A stretch of 64,000 nucleotides of DNA, from contig JAPPFL010000067.1 of assembly GCA_028823855.1 (NCBI GenBank), positions 58,885-122,884 of the forward strand. The letters are read 5' to 3'. Below are positions 54,527 to 64,000 of this stretch, piece after piece; position 1 is the first letter of the stretch; every line of letters starts with the position of its first letter. Under the pieces are notes generated by a model. It searched no databases. It was not told the origin of the DNA and saw only the letters and a list, made by a program, of their open reading frames with translations. A program made the position numbers and the translations under genes. This DNA comes from Albidovulum sp. Its GTDB lineage: Bacteria; Pseudomonadota; Alphaproteobacteria; Rhodobacterales; Rhodobacteraceae.

Positions 54527-56035
54527 ATGGCAGAGCCGATTCTGGAGCTGCGGAGCATGTCGAAGTATTTCGGCATGACCGAGGCGCTTAAAGATTTTTC
54601 TCTGGATATCCATCCTGGCGAGATTCACGCCGTTGTAGGCGAAAACGGCGCCGGCAAGTCCACGATGATCAAGATCATGACGGGCGTGTACCAGTGCAGT
54701 TCCGGCGAGATGCTCGTTCACGGGGAACGCGTCCTATTCCACGGAACCGGCGACGCGCAGGCTCGCGGGATTGCCGCGATCTATCAGGAGCCAATGGTGT
54801 TTCCCGATCTGGACGTAGCCGAAAACATTTTCCTGAGCCATCGGGGCCTCGGCCCATTTGTCAATTGGCGGCGAACATATGCCGACGCGCGTAAGCTCAT
54901 CGCTCGGCTCGGGGTCACGCTCGAAGAGGACCGGAACGCGAATGGCCTGACATTGGCGGAACAGCAAACCGTCGAAATAGCCAGGGCTCTGTCGCTGGAT
55001 GTCAAAGTACTGATCATGGACGAGCCGACCTCGTCGCTCTCGGCGCACGAGGTAGAAAAGCTGATGGGAATCGCTAGGACTCTCCGCGCGGAGGGTGTGG
55101 CCATCATATTCATCAGCCATAGGCTGGAGGAAGTATTCCAGATTGCCGACCGAGTAACGGTCTTGAGGGACGGGCGTCTGATTTCGACGCGTCCGATCGG
55201 AGATGTCACCGCCGACGGGCTAATCTCCGAAATGGTCGGTCGAGATGCCGGCGAATTTTTCGCGAGGAGCGAAAGGAAAAAGCGCGACAAACTCGCTTTG
55301 GACGTGCGCGACTTGACGCTTGACGGAGTATTCTCGTCGGTTTCCTTCAATGTGAACGAGGGCGAAGTGCTCTGTTTCGCAGGTCTTGTCGGAGCGCGGC
55401 GCACGGATGTGGCGCTCTCGATTTTCGGCGTGAGGCCGGCCGATTCCGGCGAAATCGCCGTCGGATCCGAAATAGTTCGCATTCGTTCGCCACAGGATGC
55501 GATGAAGCTCGGAATTGCGTACGTTTCCGAAGACCGGAGGAAGCTTGGCCTCGCGATGACGATGCCGGTCGTAGCCAACGCCACGCTCGCGACGCTCAGG
55601 AAATACATGTCGAAAATCGGCCTCCTCAACCGCGGCCGCGAAATCGAAATGGCGCTAAGGTACCGCAGGCGTCTCAACATTCGTACGCCGGATGTCGACA
55701 GGGAGGTAGGAGATCTTTCCGGGGGCAACCAGCAAAAGGTCATGCTGGCGAAATGGCTCGACGCCGAGCCGAGGATCCTGATTTTCGACGAGCCTACGCG
55801 CGGCATCGATGTCGGCGCGAAGGCGGAAGTGCACAGTATCATAAATGGATTGGCTGAATCCGGCGTTGCGATCATTGTGATTTCGTCCGATCTTCCGGAA
55901 GTGCTCGCTCTTGCCGACCGAATCGTTGTGATGCGAGAAGGCCAGCAAATGGGCGTTTTCGACGGCGAAACTGCCACCCAGGAATCCATCATTCGTCTCG
56001 CAACCGGCCAGTCGTCGAACGAGGTGGCCGCTTGA
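54527..56035 (+). CDS. rhaT: Sugar ABC transporter ATPase, duplicated (RhaT/RbsA type)
   Basis: A 502-residue ATPase with two ABC domains. Domain 1: Walker A GENGAGKS at 38-45, [15 protein letters not shown] as degenerate signature, Walker [13 protein letters not shown]. Domain 2 has the typical degenerate A-site (GLVGARRTD) and a full [15 protein letters not shown] signature with [15 protein letters not shown]. Length matches RbsA/RhaT. ATG 54527 is the plausible start; an earlier GTG 54491 lies in the stem-loop. The end overlaps the permease start (TTGA). Confidence 0.92.
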   Translation: MAEPILELRSMSKYFGMTEALKDFSLDIHPGEIHAVVGENGAGKSTMIKIMTGVYQCSSGEMLVHGERVLFHGTGDAQARGIAAIYQEPMVFPDLDVAENIFLSHRGLGPFVNWRRTYADARKLIARLGVTLEEDRNANGLTLAEQQTVEIARALSLDVKVLIMDEPTSSLSAHEVEKLMGIARTLRAEGVAIIFISHRLEEVFQIADRVTVLRDGRLISTRPIGDVTADGLISEMVGRDAGEFFARSERKKRDKLALDVRDLTLDGVFSSVSFNVNEGEVLCFAGLVGARRTDVALSIFGVRPADSGEIAVGSEIVRIRSPQDAMKLGIAYVSEDRRKLGLAMTMPVVANATLATLRKYMSKIGLLNRGREIEMALRYRRRLNIRTPDVDREVGDLSGGNQQKVMLAKWLDAEPRILIFDEPTRGIDVGAKAEVHSIINGLAESGVAIIVISSDLPEVLALADRIVVMREGQQMGVFDGETATQESIIRLATGQSSNEVAA

Positions 56036-57087
56036 ATCGCTGGAGCCTCGCGGATTTGAGCCCGCAAGCGCTGCGCCTTCTAGCGCTGCTCGCAGTTCTG
56101 GTGCTGGTTATCCTGTTTTTCGGCACGCAGATTGAACGCTACTACAGCGCCCGGATGTTCAACAGGGTGTCGACAAGCGTCGCGATCATGGCGCTTATCG
56201 CGACGGGGCAGGCTCTCGTCGTTCTGACGCGAAACATCGATCTATCGGTAGGCTCCATCGTCGGCTTTACCGCCTATGCCGTCGGCGGCGTGGTAACTCG
56301 CTATCCTGACTTGAACCCGATGTTCGCGATCGGCGCGGCGGTATTGGCGGGCGCGGGCTTCGGCGCTTTCAACGGGCTATTCGTAGCCTACGCCAGGATT
56401 CCGGCGATTATTGTGACGCTGGGAACGCTGGCTTTGTTCAGGACTTTTCTGGTGGAATACTCCGATGCCAAGTCGATCATTACGGCCGATCTGCCGGAAT
56501 GGATACTCGCTCTGCCGCGCACCAATCTCTTCAGCATCGGAAATCTTGACATCAGACTGACTTTCGCGGTCGCCGTCGTCGTGGTCGTCGCCGTGCATCT
56601 GGCCGTCACGCGCCTCCGAATCGGGAGAAAATTCTATGCCGTCGGATCGAATCCGGAGGCGGCCGTGGTCGCGGGCATTAATTCGCGGCGCATCATTTTC
56701 CTCGCCTTCGTAGCTTGCGGTGCTCTGTCGGGCCTCGCCGGCTTCATGTTCCTTTCGCGATTCGGCAACATCACGGTAGTCGCGGGGTTGGGATTCGAAC
56801 TGAAGTCCGTTGCGGCGGTCGTCGTCGGCGGAATCAACATTTTCGGGGGATCCGGAACTGTGATCGGGGCCATGATCGGCGCGGTTCTCGTCGGTTTGCT
56901 CGATGCGAGCCTCGTTCGGCTCCCGTACATGAGTGAATTCTGGCGCGAGGCCATTCTAGGCTTTCTGATTCTCGCCGCTGTGGCAATCGATAGCGTCTTG
57001 ATGCGACGGCTTTTCAGTTGGCGCCAGTCGCGCAAGGAACGATTGCAGGCGCAAGCGCCCTTCGAAAGCGATGGACGAGGCGGATGA
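56032..57087 (+). CDS. rhaP: Sugar ABC transporter permease, RhaP type
   Basis: A 351-residue BPD_transp_2-family permease with nine or so hydrophobic segments. [20 protein letters not shown] and [18 protein letters not shown] are family landmarks. The TTG start at 56032 overlaps the ATPase stop by 4 bases. Overlaps the next permease by ATGA. It forms a heterodimer with the second permease. Confidence 0.9.
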   Translation: MNRWSLADLSPQALRLLALLAVLVLVILFFGTQIERYYSARMFNRVSTSVAIMALIATGQALVVLTRNIDLSVGSIVGFTAYAVGGVVTRYPDLNPMFAIGAAVLAGAGFGAFNGLFVAYARIPAIIVTLGTLALFRTFLVEYSDAKSIITADLPEWILALPRTNLFSIGNLDIRLTFAVAVVVVVAVHLAVTRLRIGRKFYAVGSNPEAAVVAGINSRRIIFLAFVACGALSGLAGFMFLSRFGNITVVAGLGFELKSVAAVVVGGINIFGGSGTVIGAMIGAVLVGLLDASLVRLPYMSEFWREAILGFLILAAVAIDSVLMRRLFSWRQSRKERLQAQAPFESDGRGG

Positions 57088-58097
57088 GCAGCACGGATAT
57101 CGGCGTCGCGAAGAGACCGCTGGAGAAGGCGATCAGCCATCTCTCCGATTGGGAGGGGTTTCTTCTCGCGGTTCTCGTTTTGACGATCATCGTCAACGCC
57201 AGCATGTCGGACGTATTTCTGACAGTGAACAATCAGATAAACCTGTTCCAGCTTTCTATCGAGAAGATCATAGTCGCGCTAATTATGACGCTGATCATTA
57301 TCAATGCAGAAATCGACTTGTCGGTTGCGTCGATGATGGGGCTCGCGGCTTGCGCTTTCGGCTGGCTGTTCCTGCACGGCGTTCCGATAGGCCTGGCTGT
57401 TCCGATCGTCTTGCTGATCGGAGTTCTGGGCGGCGCCTTCAACGCATTTTTCATTACCGTCATGGGATTGCCGTCGCTGGTTGTGACGCTAGCGATGCTG
57501 ATCGGATACAGAGGCCTTGCGAGGGTACTTGTCGAGGATCGCGGAATTACGGATTTTCCGGCGTGGTTCGATGCGCTCGGCCAGCAGCCTTTGATCGGGC
57601 CGTTTCCGCTTTCGCTGCTGATATTTTTCGCGCTTCTCGCGTTTCTCGTCGTCGTCCTTCATTTCACGGGGTTTGGCCGCTACGTCTACATGATCGGCAA
57701 CAACAAGGAGATGGCCGTCTACTCCGGCGTTGCCGTAAATCGCGTCAAAGCAACCTTGTTTATTGCGTCCGGCGCGATTTCGGCCCTCGCCGGACTCCTG
57801 TTCGCGGCGCGGGTGGGCGCCGTTCGAGGGGATGTCGCCCTCGGCTTCGAACTCGATATCATTACCATGGTGCTTCTTGGCGGAATCAGCATTTTCGGCG
57901 GCAGGGGCACGCTTTTCGGAGCGATTTTCGCGATTCTGATCGTTTTGAATCTGCGCAACGGAATGGCTCTCGCCAATATCACCCATCATCTTCAGACGGG
58001 CGTCATAGGCGTATTGCTAATCTTGTCGGTTCTTCTACCCAACCTGCGATCCATGCTTCGACAGTTTCGGGAAACCCGCGCTTCCGCCAGGAGCTGA
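57084..58097 (+). CDS. rhaQ: Sugar ABC transporter permease, RhaQ type
   Basis: A 337-residue permease of the same family. [20 protein letters not shown] and [18 protein letters not shown] are the matching landmarks. ATG 57084 is chosen because it overlaps the RhaP stop; the frame continues 22 codons upstream inside that gene. Hydrophilic N-terminus of about 30 residues precedes the first helix. Confidence 0.9.
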   Translation: MSSTDIGVAKRPLEKAISHLSDWEGFLLAVLVLTIIVNASMSDVFLTVNNQINLFQLSIEKIIVALIMTLIIINAEIDLSVASMMGLAACAFGWLFLHGVPIGLAVPIVLLIGVLGGAFNAFFITVMGLPSLVVTLAMLIGYRGLARVLVEDRGITDFPAWFDALGQQPLIGPFPLSLLIFFALLAFLVVVLHFTGFGRYVYMIGNNKEMAVYSGVAVNRVKATLFIASGAISALAGLLFAARVGAVRGDVALGFELDIITMVLLGGISIFGGRGTLFGAIFAILIVLNLRNGMALANITHHLQTGVIGVLLILSVLLPNLRSMLRQFRETRASARS

Positions 58098-58292
58098 ATC
58101 GATGCGGGAAATTTTTCGCCCCGATGCCGGAGACAGCGATCCAAGCGCGGGTCGTCGACCGCAGTCGCCGGCCCTTCGCGTCGGGCGGAGAATGACCGAT
58201 TCAAATCCGATGCCTCGTAGCGGGGCAAATGAAGCTTCTTAGCGACGCCACTTCGTTCGAAGGCCGCGTCGTGAATGAATAGGAGATCCCCG

Positions 58293-59339
58293 ATGGTTGC
58301 AAGAATCGGCGTAGTAGGGACGGGCTGGTGGGCGACCACGACCCACATACCGGTGGCCATTGCCAATCCTAGGGCCGAAGTCGCTGCAATTGCCGATCTG
58401 GACGCCTCTCGGCTTGACGCCGTCTCCAAGAGATTCGGCATCAAGGCCAAGTATACGGACTTTCGCCGGATGCTTACGGAGCAGGAACTCGACGGGGTCG
58501 TCGTCGCGACGCCCCACACGGAGCACGCAAGGGTCGCAATTCCGTCATTGGAGTCGGGTTGCCACGCTTTGGTGGAAAAGCCCATGGCGACATCCGGATC
58601 GGACGCGCGCGCGATCGTCCGCGCGGCGTCGGCCGCCGAAAAGCAGGTCATGGTGCCCTGCGGCTGGAATTTTTGCTACTACACGAAAAAGGCGGCCGAT
58701 CTGGTGGCCGATGGGGCGATAGGCGAAGTTCGGCATATTGTCTGCCTGATGGCGGCGGCGCTCGGCGATTTGTTCGCCGGCGAACCGATGCTTGAAACTG
58801 AAGACCACATGTTCAGGCCGCCTTCTTCGACATGGGCGGATCCGAAAAGAGCCGGAGGATTCGGATGGGGCCAGATGTCGCATTCTCTGGCGTGGGTCGT
58901 TCGCGTCAGCGGAATGCGGCCGGAATCGGCGTTCTGCCTCGCATCGAAGTCGCCGACCGGAGTCGACTACTTCGACGCGGCATCGGCCAGGATGACCGGC
59001 GGCGCGACATTGTCGCTGTCGGGAGCATCGACCGTGCCGAAGCATTGCGGGTATCAGCTGGACATTCGGCTCTACGGATCGGAAGGCATGCTGCTATTCG
59101 ACGTGGAGCGGGAGCGGCTGGAGGTCCGCCGCCATGACGGTGCCGACCGAGTCGTAGACATCGCTCCAGGGGATGGCGCCTACGACGGAACGCTGCCCAT
59201 TGGCCGGTTTATAGAAATATGCGCCGGCGAATCCTCGGCCAACGAATCGGACGGCGAAAACGGCGCCATCGTCGTTGAAACGCTAGAGGCGATCTATCGT
59301 TCGATGGAGAGCGGCGAATTGGAGCCCGTGGGTGCCTGA
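58293..59339 (+). CDS. Gfo/Idh/MocA family oxidoreductase (rhamnose-type locus)
   Basis: A 348-residue oxidoreductase. The nucleotide-binding fold opens ARIGVVGTGWWATTTHIPVAI with GTGWW, and the EKP motif appears in LVEKPMATSG. ATG 58293 has AGGAG 7 bases upstream, and is preferred over ATG 58275. It sits between the permeases and the mutarotase, where the Rhizobium rha operon has none, so it may oxidise the imported sugar directly instead of a kinase route. Substrate is inferred only from context. Confidence 0.9.
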   Translation: MVARIGVVGTGWWATTTHIPVAIANPRAEVAAIADLDASRLDAVSKRFGIKAKYTDFRRMLTEQELDGVVVATPHTEHARVAIPSLESGCHALVEKPMATSGSDARAIVRAASAAEKQVMVPCGWNFCYYTKKAADLVADGAIGEVRHIVCLMAAALGDLFAGEPMLETEDHMFRPPSSTWADPKRAGGFGWGQMSHSLAWVVRVSGMRPESAFCLASKSPTGVDYFDAASARMTGGATLSLSGASTVPKHCGYQLDIRLYGSEGMLLFDVERERLEVRRHDGADRVVDIAPGDGAYDGTLPIGRFIEICAGESSANESDGENGAIVVETLEAIYRSMESGELEPVGA

Positions 59340-59340
59340 G

Positions 59341-59638
59341 ATGGAACTGTCGCTAACGAGTTGGTCGTTGCCTCTATCCGCGCTTCGCCAGGCCTCGGCG
59401 ATTCCGAATGCGCTCGGAATCGGAGCTTTGGATGTTGGCCTGCTCTGCAGGACGGCTCTCGACGGGGACGAGATTCTTTCCGACCCCGGCGCTGCTCGGC
59501 CGGATGAAAGAGGCGGATTATTCTGGCTACATCGCGCTGGAATGCATTCACCTGGATTACATGAATACGTTCTTCGACGATGTTCTGAGCGAAAGGATCG
59601 CCATGCGCGACATTTTTTGGCAATGGTCGAATGATTGA
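59341..59638 (+). pseudogene. Remnant of a sugar phosphate isomerase/epimerase (internal deletion and frameshift)
   Basis: The first part, from ATG 59341 (MELSLTSWSLPLSALRQASA, then LGIGALDVGL), looks like the N-terminus of a xylose-isomerase-like TIM-barrel protein. The last part (about 59505-59638), in a different reading frame, reads YIALECIHLDYMNTFFDDV, typical of the C-terminus of the same family. Together they span 300 bases where the family needs about 850. The middle is missing and the halves are frame-shifted, so no functional enzyme results. The position between an oxidoreductase and the mutarotase gene fits a sugar operon. Confidence 0.7.
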
Positions 59639-59649
59639 AGGAGGAAGAA

Positions 59650-59964
59650 ATGGCAGGATTTGCTTGGGTTCTGGAGGTCCGGCCGGGCTACGAGGAAGAG
59701 TACCGAAAGAGGCATGACGAGATCTGGCCGGAAATGCTGGATGCGCTTCGCAAGGCGGGAATTAGGAACTACAATATTTTCCGCCACGGTCTCACGCTGT
59801 TCGGCTATTTCGAGACGGACGACTTGGCGGCGACAAGGGAAGCCCTGGCGAACGATCCCGTAAATGCCCGGTGGGCGGAATGGATGGGGCCAATCATGAA
59901 GATCGAGATCGATTCCTCAACGAACTTCCCGTTCCTCCTTCCGCTGCAGTTCCATATGGAGTGA
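59650..59964 (+). CDS. rhaM: L-rhamnose mutarotase (DUF718)
   Basis: A 104-residue protein, exactly the usual length of RhaM/RhaU. It opens AGFAWVLEVRPGYEEEYRKRHDEIWPEM, with the characteristic KRHDEIWPE pattern, and ends in a FPLPLQFHME-like segment. It interconverts the anomers of L-rhamnose. ATG 59650 follows AAGGAGG; an earlier TTG 59635 is in the remnant. This gene is the best support for a rhamnose-type substrate. Rhamnose isomerase, kinase and aldolase genes are not in the window. Confidence 0.92.
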   Translation: MAGFAWVLEVRPGYEEEYRKRHDEIWPEMLDALRKAGIRNYNIFRHGLTLFGYFETDDLAATREALANDPVNARWAEWMGPIMKIEIDSSTNFPFLLPLQFHME

Positions 59965-60326
59965 ATGCGGCGAAAATTCTGAACCCAATCTTGTGCTAGG
60001 CGGTGCCGAACGTAGTTCACTCGGCTGGCGGCGATCTTACTCAGCCCGGATCGGGCGCCAAGTTTGGTTTCTACTTCATGGAATCGTTGGCGTCGGCGCG
60101 GCCAAATAGACAGCTTTTCGCCGGGAGCCGCCGGCGCTTCGCCGACAATTCTTGACTATCTGCCGTTCCGTTTCGGATTGGCTGCGAACTAATGCGCGAG
60201 GATAGCTCCGGAGCCGAACCTCGACTTCCGGAATCGCAAATTCCGGCTGCGGACCGGCGGTTTTGACATTCGCATTATTAGGCCATATCGAAGCAAGAAC
60301 GCGCATTCGCACACGGGCTAAATTGC
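59965..60326. other. Intergenic region
   Basis: 362 bases after the mutarotase gene. No supported gene, promoter or hairpin was recognised. Confidence 0.4.
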
Positions 60327-61346
60327 ATGATTCCAGCCGAAAACCGCCGCTTCGTTTTGAAATCCAGACCGCAACTCTTGGCCGGACCCGAGAATTTCAG
60401 ACTCGAAGCCTGCTCGATACCCGATCTGGAACCCGGACAGGCGCTTGCCAAAATTGAAATGGCTGCGCTGTCGGCCTGGCAGGGAATGAGGACCAAGGAT
60501 TTCAGGAATTTTATCCGGCCGTTCGCGATAGGAGAGTTGATCAGCTGCGATACATTCTCGCGGATTATCGCTAGCGAGTGCGAAGAACTACCTGTCGGCT
60601 GCGCGGTTGTCGGTCGGCAAGGCTGGCAGGAATTCGCCGTAGTTTCCAAACGGGACGCGGCGACGGTACGATCCGACTTTTCCGCCGAGGAATGGCTAAC
60701 CGCGCTGTCTTCGCCCGGCCAGACGCCCTATCTTGCCTTTTCCCAGAAAGCTCGACCCATGCCGGGCGAAACACTAGTCGTCACCTCCGCGGCGGGGGCG
60801 GTCGGCGGATACGCGGTGCAGTTGGGGCGTCTGTCGGGCATGAAGGTGATCGGCATCGCAGGAGGGCCGCAGAAGGCAAGGTTTGTACGCGAGTCGCTCG
60901 GCGCTCATGTCGCTCTAGACTACAAGTCGAGCGATTTCCGCCAAGAGCTAGCGTCCGCGTGCGAAGGCGGCGTCCACATATTTTTTGATACCGTCGGAGG
61001 CGATACGGCCGACGCCGTTATAGGGCACCTCGCCAAGCGCGCGCATGTTCTGCTTGTTGGCAGGGTCGCGGCGAACAACAGTGAATCGCCCGAGTCAGAC
61101 ATGGCGAACATGCGTCACGCATGGTCGCAGGAAGCAACTATCCACGCCTTCAACCGCTACGCCTACAAGGAACTCTATGCCTACGCGAACGAAAGGCTGG
61201 GCGAACTCCTGCGCGCGGGAAAGCTGAAGATGCACAATTCGCTTGTGGACGGGATGGAGAGAACGCCCGAAGCGCTTAACGGATTGCTGGCAGGTAAGTA
61301 TTTCGGAAAAGTGCTGGTCAGGTACGGGGAGTTTTCCGCTGCGTGA
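60327..61346 (+). CDS. NADP-dependent oxidoreductase, MDR/leukotriene-B4-dehydrogenase-like
   Basis: A 339-residue zinc-independent medium-chain reductase (CurA/YncB-like). The nucleotide-binding AAGAVGG is at residues 155-161, within VVTSAAGAVGGYAVQLG, and the next strand ends IGIAGGPQKARFV. The LVDGMERTPEALNGLLAGKYFGKVLV end is typical. Family members reduce activated double bonds with NADPH. No operon partner is visible, and it converges with the TRAP genes. Confidence 0.9.
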   Translation: MIPAENRRFVLKSRPQLLAGPENFRLEACSIPDLEPGQALAKIEMAALSAWQGMRTKDFRNFIRPFAIGELISCDTFSRIIASECEELPVGCAVVGRQGWQEFAVVSKRDAATVRSDFSAEEWLTALSSPGQTPYLAFSQKARPMPGETLVVTSAAGAVGGYAVQLGRLSGMKVIGIAGGPQKARFVRESLGAHVALDYKSSDFRQELASACEGGVHIFFDTVGGDTADAVIGHLAKRAHVLLVGRVAANNSESPESDMANMRHAWSQEATIHAFNRYAYKELYAYANERLGELLRAGKLKMHNSLVDGMERTPEALNGLLAGKYFGKVLVRYGEFSAA

Positions 61347-61427
61347 CTGGCCTTCATCCGGGAAATTGAACGGGCTTCGCGAATAGCCTGAGAATCGGCT
61401 CTATTGGCAAGCGGCGGCCTGGCGGAG

Positions 61428-62741
61428 CTACCGCATCATTATTTCCGGAAGGGTCAGCGAAATCGAAGGAACCAGCATTACCGCGAACGTTACGAGCAAT
61501 ACGACGAAAAAGAAGTATTTCCCGTGCCTCCACCATTCAAACACCGAAGTATTCATCAGACGGCATACGAAGAGGGTTTGCACTCCGACGGGCGGAGTCA
61601 AGTTCGCCAGCAGAATGATCATGCTGAAAGTGACGCCGAAATGAATGGGATCGATGCCGATGCTGCGCGCCGCCGGCAGCATCAAAGGGAAAAAGATGAG
61701 CATGATCGGCACGGCTTCGATAAAGAATCCCATAATGAAAAATAGAACGAAATTCACGATCATGAATTCGAGCACGCTGAATTCGTTGGCGACGAAGAAA
61801 TGTTCGACCGCGTTGGCCAAGTTCAGTCGTACGATCAATACGCCGAATATCGCTGCGCCGGCCACCAGCAGCAGATAGCTCATTGAATTCAGCAGGTTCT
61901 TGCTGAAAGAGGTGGCCAGCACTCCTACGCTGGTGTTCTCCCGGAACAGCGTTACGCCGAGTAGAAGCGCGAAGACTATTCCCGCCGCGCCGGCTTCCAC
62001 CGGCGAAAAAACTCCCAGCCTCATGCCGCCCAGAATGAATACGGGAATCGCTAGGCCAGGCAGCGCAGCCGCGAAGGATCCTCTCCGCAGCGGCATTCTG
62101 GAAGCAGAAGCCGATTGCGCGGCTCCAGACGGCATGCCAGCGGCTTCGTATTTCCTTTGCAGCATCGCGGAAGCGATCATGAGTCCGATGGCGATCATGA
62201 CACCGGGTACGATTCCCGCGATCCACAGCCTCAAAATCGATATTTCGCCCGCCAGTCCCAGAATCAATAGAACGTTGCTAGGCGGAATGAGAGCGCCAAT
62301 TAGCCCCGCGCAGGAGATCAGTCCGGCGAGATAGCCTTTGGCATAGCCTATCCGTTCCATTTCCTCGCGAAACATCGTGGTCAGCAGCCCGGCTTCGGCA
62401 AGCGTGGAGCCAGTCATGCCGCCCATGAATAGAGATGTCACTATGAGAACTTGAGACGTGCCGCCGCGTACCCTTCGACCGATTACTTCGCCAAACCAGA
62501 CAACGCCTCTGCTTACGCCGATGTCGGAAAGCACACCGCCCAGAATAATGAAGAGCGGTAGAGCCAACCACGCGAAATTGCCCAGCACGCCCATGACGGC
62601 AATGGCCGATCCCCGCACGGGAATTCCCGCGACCAGCATTCCCGCCACGCCTCCGATTCCCATTGCCGCCGCAAGCGGGACTCCGAAGATCGCGAGCAGG
62701 AAAAGCGCGCCAAATGCCGCGGCCGCAGCGATCAATGCCAT
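61428..62741 (-). CDS. dctM: TRAP transporter large permease, DctM type
   Basis: A 437-residue protein with about twelve hydrophobic segments, the usual length. Typical DctM features are PLFIILGGVLSDIG, GGMTGSTLAEAGLLTTMFREEMERIGY and GALIPPSNVLLILGLAGE. ATG 62741 (minus strand) starts the first helix; a longer frame to 62882 lies inside the small-permease gene. It overlaps dctQ by 10 bases. It should import a carboxylate or similar compound using the Na+ gradient together with DctQ and a binding protein. Confidence 0.93.
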   Translation of the reverse strand: MALIAAAAAFGALFLLAIFGVPLAAAMGIGGVAGMLVAGIPVRGSAIAVMGVLGNFAWLALPLFIILGGVLSDIGVSRGVVWFGEVIGRRVRGGTSQVLIVTSLFMGGMTGSTLAEAGLLTTMFREEMERIGYAKGYLAGLISCAGLIGALIPPSNVLLILGLAGEISILRLWIAGIVPGVMIAIGLMIASAMLQRKYEAAGMPSGAAQSASASRMPLRRGSFAAALPGLAIPVFILGGMRLGVFSPVEAGAAGIVFALLLGVTLFRENTSVGVLATSFSKNLLNSMSYLLLVAGAAIFGVLIVRLNLANAVEHFFVANEFSVLEFMIVNFVLFFIMGFFIEAVPIMLIFFPLMLPAARSIGIDPIHFGVTFSMIILLANLTPPVGVQTLFVCRLMNTSVFEWWRHGKYFFFVVLLVTFAVMLVPSISLTLPEIMMR

Positions 62742-63193
62742 CTGTTGGCTGCTCTCGATACGTATTTGGCAAGCTTCACGAGAATTGCGATCGCGCCCCC
62801 GCAGATGATTGCGTAATATCCTACTTTGATTGACCAGCCGAGCGCCGCGTATTTGGAAAACATCCTCGGCAACAGGGCCCAAGTGTTCCAGACGAGGAAG
62901 CCGAGGAATAGCGTCATCGCCAGATCGTCCAGAATTTCCTGAAAGCCATTCGGCAGTCGGAAGATCTGCACTTTGATGTGCAGGTCGTCATGTTCCAATG
63001 TGAATATGCTTAAAAAAACAAGCCAGATCAATACAATTACGCAAAGCTCTTCAACCCAGGATATGCCGAGCAGGCCGTCCAATACGAAGCGGTCGACGAT
63101 GTTGACGGATAGCAGCGCAATAACGATCAAGATCGCCGGTACGAATACGATCTTTCGGATTTGCCCGTCGAATTTTGCTATCCAGCTTTCCAC
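62732..63193 (-). CDS. dctQ: TRAP transporter small permease, DctQ type
   Basis: A 153-residue protein with four hydrophobic segments and the FVLDGLLGISWVEELCVIVLIWLVFLS region that matches the DctQ W-x-x-E motif. GTG start at 63193. It precedes dctM in the usual order. No DctP-type binding protein lies upstream in the visible 800 bases, nor between dctM and the next gene. Confidence 0.9.
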   Translation of the reverse strand: MESWIAKFDGQIRKIVFVPAILIVIALLSVNIVDRFVLDGLLGISWVEELCVIVLIWLVFLSIFTLEHDDLHIKVQIFRLPNGFQEILDDLAMTLFLGFLVWNTWALLPRMFSKYAALGWSIKVGYYAIICGGAIAILVKLAKYVSRAANRWH

Positions 63194-64000
63194 TGTGCTT
63201 CTGAACTGCAGCCTCCGACTCCGTCAATTTCCGAACTGTACGCTCTCATTCGCCAATGCATGATTCCGGAATGCGGACATCGCCAGAATAGCACGCTCCA
63301 TCATCGCAGCAAATCACTCCCTCGAAGGCGGCATAAATCGTCGAACCGCGCAAAAGCGGAAGGCATGCAGCATGGGGTGTAAACCAAGCAAAATTTCTTC
63401 GCAATCGCAATTTCCAGAGTCGAAATTGCGCTCGCGCTTCGTCCATGTCCGCAATTCCAGGAACTTCATGTGAAATCGCAAAGCGATTTGCTTTTCGGTA
63501 TCGCAAACCGGAATCGTCCGCTATGAGGATTATTTGGACGCGGATACTATCGGCGAAACGTGCAGATATCGATTTCATCCCCAACGGCCCGCCAATTGGC
63601 ACTCATTTTTCGAGGCAAGAATTGACTTGGATCCGATACTAGAGGCGAAAAGTCTGTGACGCGTCAAATTGCGGCCGGCGAACGGATTTCGTGGCATTCG
63701 ACTTGGCCGGCCGGTTGCAGGAGCGGACCAAAATTTTTCCCGGCGCGACGTTGAATTCCGGCGAAGCGCAAGTTTATGAATGGCGATTCAACGTCCGCTT
63801 GAACTCGCTTCAGCGGCCGTGCCGAATTTGTTGAGCGCCGCTTCCGTCGGCCTTGGCAACGACCCGAAAGGATCATCATGCTAAGGATTCAAACGGTTTA
63901 CCCTTAATGCTCAACCAATAGGGTCGAATTCGGATTCAACCCAAACTAGCCTGAATTACCAACTGCCTGGAATAATGTGAAGAATTAGAAGAAGACGCAC
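63194..64000. other. Terminal gap without a convincing gene
   Basis: About 800 bases to the window end. Short frames lack motifs; no binding-protein gene for the TRAP system is seen. The 3' end is AT-richer. Confidence 0.4.

Noticed and set aside
54784..56067. A 427-codon open frame antisense to the rhaT-like ATPase
   Set aside because: The plus-strand ATPase has complete motifs; the antisense frame is Ser/Arg/Thr-rich and mirrors its codon bias.
1..64000. tRNA, rRNA, CRISPR arrays, insertion sequences or prophage genes
   Set aside because: No cloverleaf-like segment, rRNA stretch, regularly spaced repeat, transposase or phage protein was recognised by eye; a short or diverged RNA gene could be missed.

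Overview
The window reads as a catabolic, transport-rich segment of an alphaproteobacterial chromosome. The gene families point that way: a rhamnose-type ABC cassette in the rhaS-T-P-Q order known from Rhizobium, an N-terminally cut hydantoinase B, Liv- and Ugp-type transporters, Tat-exported binding proteins and a TRAP transporter. The base composition is moderately GC-rich. I could not place it to genus. No rRNA, tRNA, CRISPR array, insertion sequence or prophage was recognised.

Layout. 1-5213: end of a hydantoinase B gene, then a peptide/nickel-type ABC cassette (binding protein, C-type permease, B-type permease, two ATPases). 5214-6596: long gap without a convincing gene. 6597-9104: DUF985 cupin, XRE-cupin regulator, membrane fatty-acid desaturase plus Rieske ferredoxin. 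9622-16854: sugar ABC cassette with an aldehyde dehydrogenase and a cytoplasmic sialidase-like propeller. 17529-19070: an AAA/STAND-like ATPase with C-terminal ankyrin repeats. 19478-23428: a Gfo/Idh/MocA oxidoreductase, then an operon of a PgdA-like deacetylase, a small CxxC protein and a CobW GTPase. 24808-29008: a polyamine-type ABC cassette. 29078-31353 (minus): enolase-superfamily and DHDPS-family enzymes. 31685-39346: maleylacetate reductase-like enzyme and a Liv transporter whose last gene is fused in frame to a TfdB-like FAD monooxygenase. 39435-47560: divergent LacI regulator with paired operators, a 3-hydroxyisobutyrate dehydrogenase-like enzyme, a second Liv cassette and a glutathione S-transferase. 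47755-50590: TerB/J-domain protein, acetoacetate decarboxylase-like enzyme, D-2-hydroxyacid dehydrogenase. 51899-52569 (minus): vapBC with an upstream inverted repeat. 53411-59964: rhamnose-type cassette with an oxidoreductase, a broken sugar isomerase and a mutarotase. 60327-61346: quinone-reductase-like oxidoreductase. 61428-63193 (minus): TRAP permease subunits without a binding protein.

Six complete ABC import cassettes lie within 60 kb, each starting with its binding-protein gene. In all six the gap after the binding-protein gene carries a GC-rich stem-loop, whereas most later junctions overlap or are nearly contiguous. The enzymes between the transporters suggest uptake and breakdown of peptides or hydantoins, sugars and sugar acids, polyamine-like compounds and aromatics. 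The aromatic part (a phenol-hydroxylase-like enzyme tied to a permease, maleylacetate reductase, a GST, an acetoacetate decarboxylase-like enzyme) lacks a ring-cleavage dioxygenase in this window.

The most unusual items are the permease-monooxygenase fusion, the ATPase-ankyrin gene preceded by two perfect palindromes, and the stem-loop found in every cassette. Several gaps of 0.5-1.4 kb and a deleted, frameshifted sugar isomerase suggest ongoing gene loss.
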